NCBI GenBank assembly: GCA_025602905.1
Contig: JAHLKI010000022.1
Location: forward strand, 248,001-312,000
Direction: 5' to 3'
Origin: Phlyctochytrium arcticum
Lineage: Eukaryota; Chytridiomycota; Chytridiomycetes; Chytridiales; Chytridiaceae
Length of the DNA: 64,000 nt
Below the pieces are notes generated by a model that saw only the letters and a program-made list of their open reading frames with translations, was not told where the DNA came from and ran no database searches. Both the position numbers and the translations under genes were made by a program. This document shows, piece by piece, positions 33,637 to 45,102 of the stretch; position 1 is the stretch's first letter, and every line of letters starts with the position of its first letter.

Positions 33637-35658
33637 ATGGGCAAACCCGACTCGGGATTACGAGCTCGAAAGAGCACACCCAAAAGCCCACTCCGAAATG
33701 CCTACAAAGTGGTACCGGCAGACGATGAAACCCTGGATGAAACCTCTTTGGCCGATGTATCACAATCGCCCCCAAAGTCCAGCATCAACCCTCTGCTCAA
33801 CCCATTGAAAGCTTTGTTTACTGCACTTCCTCCAAACCTCCACCTACCAACAACCCTCCTCTTTGCTCTCTACATCCGGCATACAGTATCGCTCGGCTCC
33901 TATTCTGGTGCGGGTAATCCGCCTCGTCATGGGGACTTTGAAGCGCAACGGCATTGGATGGAACTGACGCGTGGGGTACCTGCGGGAGACTGGTACTGGT
34001 ACGAACTGGATTACTGGGGGTTGGATTATCCGCCATTAACGGCGTTGCATGCATGGATATGTGGGTGGATGTAAGTATATGTGGATGCTGACTCGGGGGC
34101 TCATGGGGTGATCTAACGGGACTAGCGCAGAGAAGATCAATCCCGCGTGGACAGCGCTGGACACCTCAAGAGGGATCGAGGGTGATGGCATCAAGTTGTT
34201 TATGCGATGGACAGCTCTAGTGAGCGAGTTCATCGTTTTTGTTCCTGCCGTTTACGCTTTTGTTCGCACATGGGCCAAAATGTATCGTTTAAGTGTGGTC
34301 AACCAGGTACGCAAACCATGTTGTCCCAATGGCGATAAATAACATTGACACTTATCTGATAGACGGTCTTGATCAACCTCATCCTTTTATCCTCACCCTT
34401 ACTACTCATAGACCACGGCCATTTTCAGTACAATGCCGTCATGCTGGGTTTCATGCTGTGGACCATCGTATTTTACATGCAAGAACGGTATATGCGCTGC
34501 TGCGTGGCATTCGTGGCTGCACTGGGCTTCAAGCAAATGGCCCTGTTTTGGGCTGTACCGGTGTTTATGGGGCTGCTTGGAGCGTGCTGGAAACGCTGGG
34601 AGCGTTCCAGAGGCGCTGGGTACGTTCGCACCCTGCTCTCTTAGAACGTCAACTGACTTTCGATTCAACTTTTTCAAGCATCCGCCTGTTTTGCGGCATT
34701 GCCATGACCACTGTGGCATCCTTTGCCGTTCTCATTGGTACACACCTGGCCCTTGCCACATATTACTCACCTTCATTGACAACCCCCCATGATTGGATTC
34801 AAGAGCTGGGGCAGGTCATTCACCGAATCTTTCCCGTGCAGCGTGGACTGTATGAGGACAAGGTAGCAAATGTCTGGTGTGCCCTATCCGTCATCATCAA
34901 GCTAAAGCAGCGATTTGGCGTTGGGGATCTCATAACGTTAAGGTAAGTCAGAAGGTCCTCTCCCTACCTGCACATTGCGCATTCTAACTTTTCGTAACGT
35001 GTTCAGTACATCCCTCACCCTCCTCACAACATTTATCCCGACGATACCACTCCTGCGAAATCCGTCGATAACTCAATTTCTGATTGCCCTTCTTGGGGGA
35101 TCCCTGTCATTCTTCCTTTTTGCGTTTCAAGTACATGAGAAGAGTATACTGCTGCCGATCTTACCCGCGGTGCTGCTTATGGGGATCGGGATGGCCGATG
35201 ACGATGCTAGTAAAAGTGACACCAAAGTTGGAGATAAACCAACAAAGGTTTGGGCAGATGGGATAGTGTTTGTGATGGGCTTGTTTGTCAGCGTCGCGAC
35301 ATTCAGGTGAGCAAAACCAAAATCAGACTCTTTTACGTGTATGCAGTACTCAAATTTTCGCTTTAGTCTCTTTCCACTCCTCCGACGCGACGGTCTCGTC
35401 CTCGAATACAGTCTAGTCCTCATCCTTTGGCTCTGGATAACAGCTTTCACTTGGCCCCGCGTCAGCCTCCTCCCTCGCGTTGCCGCGGACGGTGTGTTGA
35501 CCGCCTTGGTGTCTTGGCATGCGATGGAGGCCGTCGTGCCACCACCCAAGGCGTGGCCTGACTTATGGGTAGTGGGGAACGTCGTAATGGGTTGCGGCGT
35601 GTTTTTGGCTGTATGGGGCGTCACGTCGTGGGCTGCGTGGAAAATCCGCGCAGTCTGA
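33637..35658 (+). CDS. ALG6: Dolichyl-P-Glc:Man9GlcNAc2-PP-dolichol alpha-1,3-glucosyltransferase
   Basis: Multi-exon gene. The ATG at 33637 ([14 protein letters not shown]) was chosen over an upstream GTG. ALG6 adds the first glucose to the lipid-linked oligosaccharide on the lumenal side of the ER. It is a GT-C fold enzyme with about 11-14 membrane spans. The first lumenal loop carries the signature [20 protein letters not shown], followed by [15 protein letters not shown]. The conserved [16 protein letters not shown] is joined across an intron (34071-34125). Further on are [20 protein letters not shown] and [13 protein letters not shown], also family hallmarks, and hydrophobic spans to the end ([20 protein letters not shown]). 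The catalytic Asp expected in loop 1 is present in GDFEAQ. ALG8 was considered, but the loop-1 wording fits ALG6 better. Confidence 0.92.
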
Positions 35659-35831
35659 TTGCTGTCGTAAGGCATTTTTTCCCCGTGAATAGATGTACAA
35701 TTATTGATTGGACGCTTTCGAAATATATTGACTTCTATGTGAGGAAAACTTGGAGCGCCCCAGTTGATGCCCGGCCAATGATTAGTTCTCAAGCTGCCAA
35801 ACTTGTCTAATTCTACATTGTAACGAGCAGG

Positions 35832-38173
35832 TCAACGCGCAGCCGTAGCTGCACCACCCAGAATCTTGATGACACCCCTATTGATTTCGTCCATCAAGCC
35901 AATTACTTCAGTCTTGACAGGCGCGTAGTCACTTTCAGCCAGTTTAGAGGATATATCTAAAGCAAAGCTTGTTAGTTATCCAAACGGAAAGGACCCATTC
36001 CCGCGCAATTCTATACGTACATTCTTTCAAATGAAAGTTTGTGCCTTCCGCATATCGTATGCGCTGTTCCATACCACTCAGTACCGCCCCAGTTTCGCTT
36101 TCGACCAAATGTGCCCGTTTCGCTTCAGCAGTTAGTCCCACCGCCTCGACTCGGTCGCGCACATTCTTCTTGAATGCGGCCAGATCAGCGGCAGCGGTTT
36201 GAAGCTCTTGTCGTCGTGTTTCCAATTGCGTGCGTACGGTTTCGAGGTCTGAAATGGCCAATAGAGATGTTTGGAGGGTTGACAGTTGGTTGTTCAAGTG
36301 GGGGAGCTCGAGAGACATTTTGGATTCGAGGGCAAGCACTTTTTCGTAATCTTGTAGCCGGCGATCGCGCTCTATACAGGTTCAAGATTCACCTATTAGC
36401 TTCGACTGATGACAGTGGGAAGGTAGTATTGCGTACCTTGTACCAAAGCCTCCATAGTCGTCTCGGCATTTCGCATTTCCTGTTCTTTCATCTTGAGGTC
36501 CCCCTGCAAGTCATTTAATGCCCCCGGGGTGGGCATTTCAGCGCCCGGTGCGCTTGTCGTCATTTCATGCTTGGCTAATCCTTTGATTTCTTCGAGCAGT
36601 TGGACGATTTTCTGTTCTGTTGCAACGTTGCGCGTTTGTGCTGCCGCTTTTTTCGCCTCGGATGCTTCGATAAATGTAGTCATGTCCTTATCGCGCTTGA
36701 CCAGCTCGTCGTATTTAGCCTTCTTGTCGCCTATACAGAGGAGGGTATATTAAGCCAAAGTTGCTTGATTGCGTGAACCAGGAACGGTCAAAATGTCTTA
36801 CTTTGAAGGGAGTCTAAAGAGAGGTCCAGTTGCGAGAGTTGCAGCTTCAAGGAAGAAGACTGCGCCTCCAGATCTGCGATCTTGCGATCCATTGCTGACG
36901 TCTCCTGATTGTCTTGCTTGACCTATCTCATAGTTCAGAACCAAAAGGATCAGTTATGGTACAGCAGCGCGTACCTGCTGCAACAGCCGTCCTCGTTCAT
37001 CACCTTCGGCCTCCCCTCCGTCCAACTTGCGCAGCTCTTCCTCCAACTCTGCTTTTTTCCTCCGAGCCACATCAAGCCGCTGCATGACCCCCACAGCTCG
37101 CACTCGTCGCTCATCTCGTCCAACGTCACGTTTCAAGTCTTCCGTTGTACGGTTTAGAGTCGCTAACGTTGTCTGGTGCTGGGTGATGGTAAGTTGATGA
37201 TTTGAGATGGAAGCGAGGAGGGATGCATGATGCGCTTGTTGAGCAGGTGGGAGGGATGCTAGCAGATGGGATGATTGAGCATGGAGTGCGGTGATTTGGG
37301 CTTGCAGATCGGCCACCGATTGGTCGCGTCTGTAGTGGAGACTCAGAGACTTCGACGCGTTAGCCAGTCAAGAAATACGCGACTTACTGTCGCCGTTCTT
37401 CGAAAACAGATTCTAGAACACTGTTCTCACGTTCATTCTTTCCTTTTACGACCCCAACACGCCGTTCGAGCTCCTCCAAATCAACTTCCGCGTGTATTTG
37501 CTCTACCAACATATTCAAATCCCCGAGATCCCCCTGAAGCGCCTTTAGCTCCTCCACGAGTAGATCTGCGCGCTTTTCAAATTGCGCCGTATGTGCGGAT
37601 TCCTTTGCCAAGGTCGCATGAAGGTTATGGAGGTTGCTGATTTCGCGTTGAAGGAGGGAAAGCCGAGTGCGGAGGAGGTGTTGAAAGTAGGATGGATCGT
37701 GGATTTGGCGGCCAGATGAGAGAGTCGGTGGGGGATGAGGGAGGCCGGTTAGACCTTGATGTGTCATGGGACGATCCGGAATCTGCAGACCTTCACGAAC
37801 GCTCGTTGGTTTCCGTCGCAAATGCACTATCCATTAGAAGTCGTACCTCCTTGTCGCATATTTGTTGTCGGTCGTGCGGTACCCATCCCACCTGCCGCTC
37901 CTGCTCCACCAACACCCATCCCGCGCACCGCTACAGCATGCTTTTAGTAAATGTTGACGCAGCTTGATTCCTGATGCCTCATACCTGTCCTTGGTGGTGC
38001 ACCCGGCCCAGCCGTGACTCCTGGTCGCCCCCATGCTATTTAAGCCAGAAAATTAGCTCCTATCCCTCGGTACTATTTCATCAAGCGCAATCTTTGTTCA
38101 TACAAGTTCCTCCCCCAGCACCTCCTCCTCCTGCAGCACCAGCGCCTGCACGGCTGCTAGGCCTATTAGCCAT
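35832..38173 (-). CDS. IFT74: Intraflagellar transport protein 74 homologue
   Basis: Minus strand, about eight exons, almost wholly coiled coil. IFT74 pairs with IFT81 in the IFT-B core that carries tubulin and other cargo into the growing flagellum. The N-terminal region is low-complexity, rich in Gly, Arg, Pro and Ala (MANRPSSRAGAGAAGGGG, then a second exon coding GRPGVTAGPGAPPRT), as is typical. The conserved block follows: RPMTHQGLTGLP, IHDPSYFQHLLRTRLSLL, FEKRADLLVEELKALQGDLG, DLNMLVEQIHAEVDLEELE and NSVLESVFEERRQ. This matches the IFT74 pattern of TQQGLTG, DKSYY, YEKRAE, DYNMLVDK and a FTER-like ending. It ends GLMDEINRGVIKILGGAA and a few more residues. Several 5' exons were inferred from splice sites, and the start is approximate. 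The MULE complex begins about 250 bp upstream. Confidence 0.88.
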
Positions 38174-38417
38174 AGATCCCGTTGGTGGGCGTCCTATGGA
38201 AGCATCCGATTTTTAGTTAAAAGTCCTCGTATCGAACTGTCAGAACCTTGCTCACGCACCATACATATTTGACATTTTCCCACTATCTAGACCGACTATA
38301 TTGGAACGCGTTGCGATTTCAAGCTGCAAATACGCGGACGCGAGAAGTGGCTTGGAAAATCACCAGAGAATCACGTGTATCGCGTAAGCCGCCACCAACT
38401 CTCCAAGGTCCGTCATC

Positions 38418-38425
38418 GCGCCAGG
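38418..38425. repeat. Left target-site duplication of MULE B / whole composite
   Basis: The 8 bases gcgccagg abut the outer terminus ggcggctgcc and recur directly after the right outer terminus at 45103-45110. A 9-bp version (cgcgccagg) works if the right terminus has lost its last base. Confidence 0.85.
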
Positions 38426-38466
38426 GGCGGCTGCCAAATCTCCACGGGTCTTCATGCCATTTCTCC
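38426..38466 (-). mobile_element. Detached 41-bp 3' terminus of MULE B
   Basis: Begins ggcggctgccaaatctccac and carries the cttcatgcc variant diagnostic of the element's 3' terminal repeat. At its right edge it is interrupted by element A, with catttctcc (38458-38466) duplicated on the other side of A at 41801-41809. Confidence 0.9.
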
Positions 38467-38668
38467 GGCGGCTGCCAAATCTCCACGGGTCTTCTTGCCA
38501 TTTCTCCACCCCCTGTCATGGTGACTCACAAAGCCCCTTTGTAAAGTGGGTTCACAGCCACTTGCCCGGACAAAAGTCCGACAATCTTTGGCTCAGATCC
38601 ATTTTACCCTCCCTTGCTTGCAAATACTCCTTTAGCAAGCAACGTCCCACACAAACTCGATAAAAGAT

Positions 38669-41462
38669 ATGTCCTCCAACAGCACCCAGTCTGAGGATGT
38701 CTATAATGCCATGCTCGCATTAATAGATGAGCATAATGAAGCCAGCAGAAAGCTATCACAGAGGATGACAGACCTGATGGCTTTAACCCCGGTTACTCCA
38801 ACTCTCATGCAAACAGCGTTGCGGGCGGTACAGCCTGTGGGTCATAGGGCTCCTACTTCGTCTGAGGGTAACTTTACACCCTTGAAGCCAATGATGAACC
38901 ATGGAAAATCTCATGCGCCCAATTGTTTACTTACAGCAGAAATCAGTATTGGGTTGAACGCTACCGACGAGGCTCACAACGACTCGACCAATACACAGCC
39001 TAGTGGTCAAATTCAGCTTGGAGGTAAAGTATTCCTCTTCAATGTTTGTTGGTCATCAAGCTCATTTGGCTCATTGTCATCCTAGAACCCCATATCGGCT
39101 TGAACGACGACGGCGAGAATGCCACTTCAAACGATGCGGAAGATGACGGGAGGCTTGATGACCAGTCAGTTTTGAACAGTTCTGGAGATGCCACGACTTC
39201 TGATGGTATGATTGCGCCCAAAGACAGTAAAGGTTCACACGCTTAAATAAACCTTGTTTGCGCAGCATGGACCCCGCCCCTCCCTCCTTCCGGTCCATTT
39301 GCCACCGCAGAGGAAGCAGATCATGCTTTGAAGCAGTTTGCCATCGACAACGGATTTGCTATCGCGAACCTAAGGGAGCAACGCGTTTCTGGGCCAGGAA
39401 GCGCAGTTCACAAAATCTGGCGCCCCTGCGCATGCCACGGCGAGTATAAGCCTAAGGACCAAGGTGTGCCACTGTGCAAAAAGGGGAGCAAAAAGACCGG
39501 TTGCGGCTATATGGCAATTCTGAAGGGTGTAGTGAACAAAGGGGTTGTGGGAGAATGGTCAATCAAATTGTCCGATACCGTGGGCTCAGGAACCCATACG
39601 GGACACATGCAGTTGACAATGGCGGGGTTGAAGACTATGTTTCAAGCTCGGCGTTTTACCCAAAATCCTACTGTGTCCCGGGAAATCCAAAATATGATCG
39701 AGGCGGGCACAAAACCGCGAGAGATCTTGGCTACCATCAACAAGCACACGTCTCGGCCATTGGTGACGATCAAAGAAATCACGAATCAAAACTCGAAAAC
39801 CATGGAAAACATACTGCAGGGACGTTCTCCCTTGACAGCACTGCTCGACACCCTTTCCCAGTCTGTGGAGCAAGGTGTTGTTACAGACGTGGTCCAGAAT
39901 GAAGAGAATGTCTTGACTCACCTTTTCTTTCAAACTGATGTGAGTTCGATGGCTCAAAACCTTGTCTTATTTTCTTTTAATCCTCGTGGCATCTAGCGGG
40001 AGATGGCAAAGCTTTTAGAAAAGTTTGGCGATGTTCTCATAATGGACTGTACGTACCGGACAAACCGGCACAGAATGCCGCTTCTCCACGTCGTGGGAAT
40101 CACCGACACCTTTCATTCCTTTTCCGGCGCGTTTATGCTGATGGCAAACGAAACGACTGAAGATTATAAGATTGCGCTTGATCGTCTGACAGCTTCGCTG
40201 CCAAAGCCACCACACGTCGTTGTCATTGATTGCGACACCGCCTTCATTGCAGCCGTGAAAGCTCAGTGGCCTAATACGAAGATCATCCTGTGCCGATGGC
40301 ACTTGTGGCAGAATATAAAAAAACATTGCCAGAAGAATTTCGTTGACGACGACGAGAAGCATGATGCAGAAGCATTCTCCGAATTCAAAGAGTAGGTTCT
40401 ATATTCCAATGCTCATAACCTGTGATTGCTCAGATATTTCAATATAGGGCATGGATGGAACTGGAAAGCGCTACTACAGAGGAAAGCTTTTTTCAACTCT
40501 GGGAACAGATGGAGAAGGACATTGACAAGGCAACGTTCGCCTATCTGGAAAAGAACAAGATGCCCTTACGCCAACATTGGGCCAGCGTGTTTATCGATAA
40601 ACATCAACATTTGAATGCAACTGTGACTTCGCGCGTCGAAGGAAAGCACTGGGCTTCTATCAAGTCCAACGGCTCTGCCAACTCCACCATCTTCACGTTG
40701 TATCAAACTATCAAAAGAAATTGCGACCAGCAGATGGCGAATTATCAGGCTGCTGTCGTTGCAAACTCGAACACCATCCACCGCTTTCTCACCGAAGATG
40801 ATATACAAGAAAAGCAGAAAAAAAGATTCATAACCCGTGTCAAAGTCAAGCCTTTCTACTCGGAAGTTAATCAACGCCTTTCTTTGCACATACTCACCAT
40901 TCTTGACCAAGAACGAATCAAGGCAGATAGGATTGTCAAAGCCAATGATCCTAACACTGTTTTGAGCGAAGGGTCATTGGTCCTGAAACCATGCACCTCA
41001 TGGCATAGAACAGTCATGGGTATGCCGTGTGCGCATGAGATATTAGCTATGCGGAGAGAGGATCGTGGATTGAAGATGAGTGATTTCACTTCAAGATGGC
41101 ATCTGCAGCCAGTCACCGCCAGCTCGGAGGTGCTTGAACCTCCAGTCGGTCGCTTTACCAATTCTACGCATGGGCGTGGGAATAAAAGGCTGCGGACATC
41201 GGCAGAGATCGCAGAAAGCCAGCTGCAAGCGAGCCAACGACACTGTGGAGTGTGCCAGGCACGTGGGCATGACAGAACGCAATGTCCGTCTGCTCTTGTA
41301 GCTACGCAAGCCGCGCAAACAATTTTCGACGATATTTCCGACTTGAACGTCCCCGCACCTGGAAGCAGCTCAGAGGCACCACGCAAAATTCGGGCTGCAC
41401 CGCGATGCTCCGGTTGTGGGTCGTCGGGCGACACTTACAAGAGTTGTGCAGCAAAAAACTGA
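38669..41462 (+). CDS. MULE transposase of element A (FAR1/MULE domain, SWIM and zinc knuckles)
   Basis: Six exons (38669-38867, 38937-39023, 39086-39205, 39266-39939, 39997-40391, 40448-41462) join in frame to about 829 residues. The N-terminus is helical and acidic. A FAR1/WRKY-GCM1-like DNA-binding zinc domain follows (WRPCACHGEYKP, GCGYMAILKG, GTHTGH). The MULE catalytic domain has DVLIMDCTYRT (first Asp), VVVIDCDTAF (second Asp), the C-x2-H signature ILCRWHLWQNI, and a Glu-rich helix after it (FQLWEQMEKD). A SWIM-like motif appears at CTSWHRTVMGMPCAHEI. The end carries two cysteine motifs, a CCHC knuckle CGVCQARGHDRTQCP and CSGCGSSGDTYKSC. These proteins cut and paste the element by binding its terminal repeats. 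All frames are open. Confidence 0.9.
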
Positions 41463-41769
41463 TTTTTCCTTTTACATCTATCTTTTGTCTACAATTACAT
41501 TTCCGTTCCGGTATCGCCAGTATTCTCCTGGCATTTTCAGCAGTTTTCTTGAAGCATTTGACCCAAGCAAGCATGCTCTATATAGATGGTGAACATGCTA
41601 TGTTTGCTCCGTATACCCGTGTAGTGAGCGGGGGGCAACCAGGCAACTAACCAGGCAATACCGGGCACTGCGCCAGGCCTGGGGCCAGGCAAGCACGGCC
41701 GCAAGTGGCTGTGCACTCCATGAAAAACCATGCCAACAACGGACGTGACTCATAGGGGTGGAGAAATGG

Positions 41770-41799
41770 CATGAAGACCCGTGGAGATTTGGCAGCCGC
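41770..41799. other. 30-nt asymmetric centre of the giant palindrome
   Basis: Left arm 38467-41769 and right arm 41800-45102 (3,303 bp each) are reverse complements. The 30 bases between them are the outer part of element A's 3' terminal repeat, which has no counterpart because B was interrupted there. Confidence 0.85.
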
Positions 41800-41800
41800 C

Positions 41801-44800
41801 CATTTCTCCACCCCTATGAGTCACGTCCGTTGTTGGCATGGTTTTTCATGGAGTGCACAGCCACTTGCGGCCGTGCTTGCCTGGCCCCAGGCCTGGCGCA
41901 GTGCCCGGTATTGCCTGGTTAGTTGCCTGGTTGCCCCCCGCTCACTACACGGGTATACGGAGCAAACATAGCATGTTCACCATCTATATAGAGCATGCTT
42001 GCTTGGGTCAAATGCTTCAAGAAAACTGCTGAAAATGCCAGGAGAATACTGGCGATACCGGAACGGAAATGTAATTGTAGACAAAAGATAGATGTAAAAG
42101 GAAAAATCAGTTTTTTGCTGCACAACTCTTGTAAGTGTCGCCCGACGACCCACAACCGGAGCATCGCGGTGCAGCCCGAATTTTGCGTGGTGCCTCTGAG
42201 CTGCTTCCAGGTGCGGGGACGTTCAAGTCGGAAATATCGTCGAAAATTGTTTGCGCGGCTTGCGTAGCTACAAGAGCAGACGGACATTGCGTTCTGTCAT
42301 GCCCACGTGCCTGGCACACTCCACAGTGTCGTTGGCTCGCTTGCAGCTGGCTTTCTGCGATCTCTGCCGATGTCCGCAGCCTTTTATTCCCACGCCCATG
42401 CGTAGAATTGGTAAAGCGACCGACTGGAGGTTCAAGCACCTCCGAGCTGGCGGTGACTGGCTGCAGATGCCATCTTGAAGTGAAATCACTCATCTTCAAT
42501 CCACGATCCTCTCTCCGCATAGCTAATATCTCATGCGCACACGGCATACCCATGACTGTTCTATGCCATGAGGTGCATGGTTTCAGGACCAATGACCCTT
42601 CGCTCAAAACAGTGTTAGGATCATTGGCTTTGACAATCCTATCTGCCTTGATTCGTTCTTGGTCAAGAATGGTGAGTATGTGCAAAGAAAGGCGTTGATT
42701 AACTTCCGAGTAGAAAGGCTTGACTTTGACACGGGTTATGAATCTTTTTTTCTGCTTTTCTTGTATATCATCTTCGGTGAGAAAGCGGTGGATGGTGTTC
42801 GAGTTTGCAACGACAGCAGCCTGATAATTCGCCATCTGCTGGTCGCAATTTCTTTTGATAGTTTGATACAACGTGAAGATGGTGGAGTTGGCAGAGCCGT
42901 TGGACTTGATAGAAGCCCAGTGCTTTCCTTCGACGCGCGAAGTCACAGTTGCATTCAAATGTTGATGTTTATCGATAAACACGCTGGCCCAATGTTGGCG
43001 TAAGGGCATCTTGTTCTTTTCCAGATAGGCGAACGTTGCCTTGTCAATGTCCTTCTCCATCTGTTCCCAGAGTTGAAAAAAGCTTTCCTCTGTAGTAGCG
43101 CTTTCCAGTTCCATCCATGCCCTATATTGAAATATCTGAGCAATCACAGGTTATGAGCATTGGAATATAGAACCTACTCTTTGAATTCGGAGAATGCTTC
43201 TGCATCATGCTTCTCGTCGTCGTCAACGAAATTCTTCTGGCAATGTTTTTTTATATTCTGCCACAAGTGCCATCGGCACAGGATGATCTTCGTATTAGGC
43301 CACTGAGCTTTCACGGCTGCAATGAAGGCGGTGTCGCAATCAATGACAACGACGTGTGGTGGCTTTGGCAGCGAAGCTGTCAGACGATCAAGCGCAATCT
43401 TATAATCTTCAGTCGTTTCGTTTGCCATCAGCATAAACGCGCCGGAAAAGGAATGAAAGGTGTCGGTGATTCCCACGACGTGGAGAAGCGGCATTCTGTG
43501 CCGGTTTGTCCGGTACGTACAGTCCATTATGAGAACATCGCCAAACTTTTCTAAAAGCTTTGCCATCTCCCGCTAGATGCCACGAGGATTAAAAGAAAAT
43601 AAGACAAGGTTTTGAGCCATCGAACTCACATCAGTTTGAAAGAAAAGGTGAGTCAAGACATTCTCTTCATTCTGGACCACGTCTGTAACAACACCTTGCT
43701 CCACAGACTGGGAAAGGGTGTCGAGCAGTGCTGTCAAGGGAGAACGTCCCTGCAGTATGTTTTCCATGGTTTTCGAGTTTTGATTCGTGATTTCTTTGAT
43801 CGTCACCAATGGCCGAGACGTGTGCTTGTTGATGGTAGCCAAGATCTCTCGCGGTTTTGTGCCCGCCTCGATCATATTTTGGATTTCCCGGGACACAGTA
43901 GGATTTTGGGTAAAACGCCGAGCTTGAAACATAGTCTTCAACCCCGCCATTGTCAACTGCATGTGTCCCGTATGGGTTCCTGAGCCCACGGTATCGGACA
44001 ATTTGATTGACCATTCTCCCACAACCCCTTTGTTCACTACACCCTTCAGAATTGCCATATAGCCGCAACCGGTCTTTTTGCTCCCCTTTTTGCACAGTGG
44101 CACACCTTGGTCCTTAGGCTTATACTCGCCGTGGCATGCGCAGGGGCGCCAGATTTTGTGAACTGCGCTTCCTGGCCCAGAAACGCGTTGCTCCCTTAGG
44201 TTCGCGATAGCAAATCCGTTGTCGATGGCAAACTGCTTCAAAGCATGATCTGCTTCCTCTGCGGTGGCAAATGGACCGGAAGGAGGGAGGGGCGGGGTCC
44301 ATGCTGCGCAAACAAGGTTTATTTAAGCGTGTGAACCTTTACTGTCTTTGGGCGCAATCATACCATCAGAAGTCGTGGCATCTCCAGAACTGTTCAAAAC
44401 TGACTGGTCATCAAGCCTCCCGTCATCTTCCGCATCGTTTGAAGTGGCATTCTCGCCGTCGTCGTTCAAGCCGATATGGGGTTCTAGGATGACAATGAGC
44501 CAAATGAGCTTGATGACCAACAAACATTGAAGAGGAATACTTTACCTCCAAGCTGAATTTGACCACTAGGCTGTGTATTGGTCGAGTCGTTGTGAGCCTC
44601 GTCGGTAGCGTTCAACCCAATACTGATTTCTGCTGTAAGTAAACAATTGGGCGCATGAGATTTTCCATGGTTCATCATTGGCTTCAAGGGTGTAAAGTTA
44701 CCCTCAGACGAAGTAGGAGCCCTATGACCCACAGGCTGTACCGCCCGCAACGCTGTTTGCATGAGAGTTGGAGTAACCGGGGTTAAAGCCATCAGGTCTG

Positions 44801-45102
44801 TCATCCTCTGTGATAGCTTTCTGCTGGCTTCATTATGCTCATCTATTAATGCGAGCATGGCATTATAGACATCCTCAGACTGGGTGCTGTTGGAGGACAT
44901 ATCTTTTATCGAGTTTGTGTGGGACGTTGCTTGCTAAAGGAGTATTTGCAAGCAAGGGAGGGTAAAATGGATCTGAGCCAAAGATTGTCGGACTTTTGTC
45001 CGGGCAAGTGGCTGTGAACCCACTTTACAAAGGGGCTTTGTGAGTCACCATGACAGGGGGTGGAGAAATGGCAAGAAGACCCGTGGAGATTTGGCAGCCG
45101 CC
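41801..45102 (-). mobile_element. MULE element B, main part (3' end split off by element A)
   Basis: Opposite orientation to A. Bases 41810-45102 (3,293 bp) plus the 41-bp piece at 38426-38466 reconstruct exactly 3,334 bp, the length of A. Bases 41801-41809 are the duplicated target. It ends at 45102 with ggcagccgcc and the 5'-type cttcttgcc variant (read on the minus strand). The element is interrupted only in its 3' terminal repeat, so its transposase gene is untouched. Confidence 0.93.
42107..44900 (-). CDS. MULE transposase of element B
   Basis: Mirror image of the element A gene. Every exon translates to the same residues as far as inspected, including the catalytic DVLIMDCTYRT and VVVIDCDTAF, the C-x2-H motif, the SWIM-like segment and both terminal zinc knuckles. 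It has the same six-exon layout, about 829 residues. It is convergent with the copy in A: the two stop codons face each other across 644 bp (41463-42106), so read-through transcription from either side would yield antisense of the other copy. Confidence 0.9.

Larger units (their letters stand above)
38467..41800 (+). mobile_element. MULE element A, 3,334 bp, complete
   Basis: Starts ggcggctgccaaatctccac and ends with the complement, ggcagccgcc. The inverted termini are imperfect over about 110 bp, and both ends share an inner cacagccacttgc motif. The 5' end carries a cttcttgcc variant and the 3' end cttcatgcc, which allows the ends to be told apart. It is bordered by a perfect 9-bp direct repeat catttctcc (38458-38466 and 41801-41809), the duplication size expected of Mutator-superfamily elements. 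It encodes one spliced transposase on the plus strand. Its intact termini and coding region suggest it is autonomous. Confidence 0.93.
38426..45102. mobile_element. Nested pair of Mutator-like elements forming a 6.7-kb composite
   Basis: The composite length is 6,677 bp, which equals two 3,334-bp elements plus 9 bp. Element B (minus) was the first insertion, and element A (plus) inserted 41 bp inside B's terminal repeat. The two interiors are inverted copies that translate identically in every frame inspected. The outer ends are both genuine element termini of B, flanked by a direct repeat, so the whole unit could in principle move as one. It occupies the short interval between divergently transcribed IFT74 and mannose-6-phosphate isomerase. 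Confidence 0.92.

Noticed and set aside
38426..45102. Palindrome as a fold-back assembly artefact
   Set aside because: An artefact would give a simple mirror junction. Here the centre is offset by a 30-nt single-copy piece, a 9-bp target duplication brackets element A, and the missing 41 bp of B are found exactly at the far left. This is the signature of real nested transposition. Read data would still be welcome.
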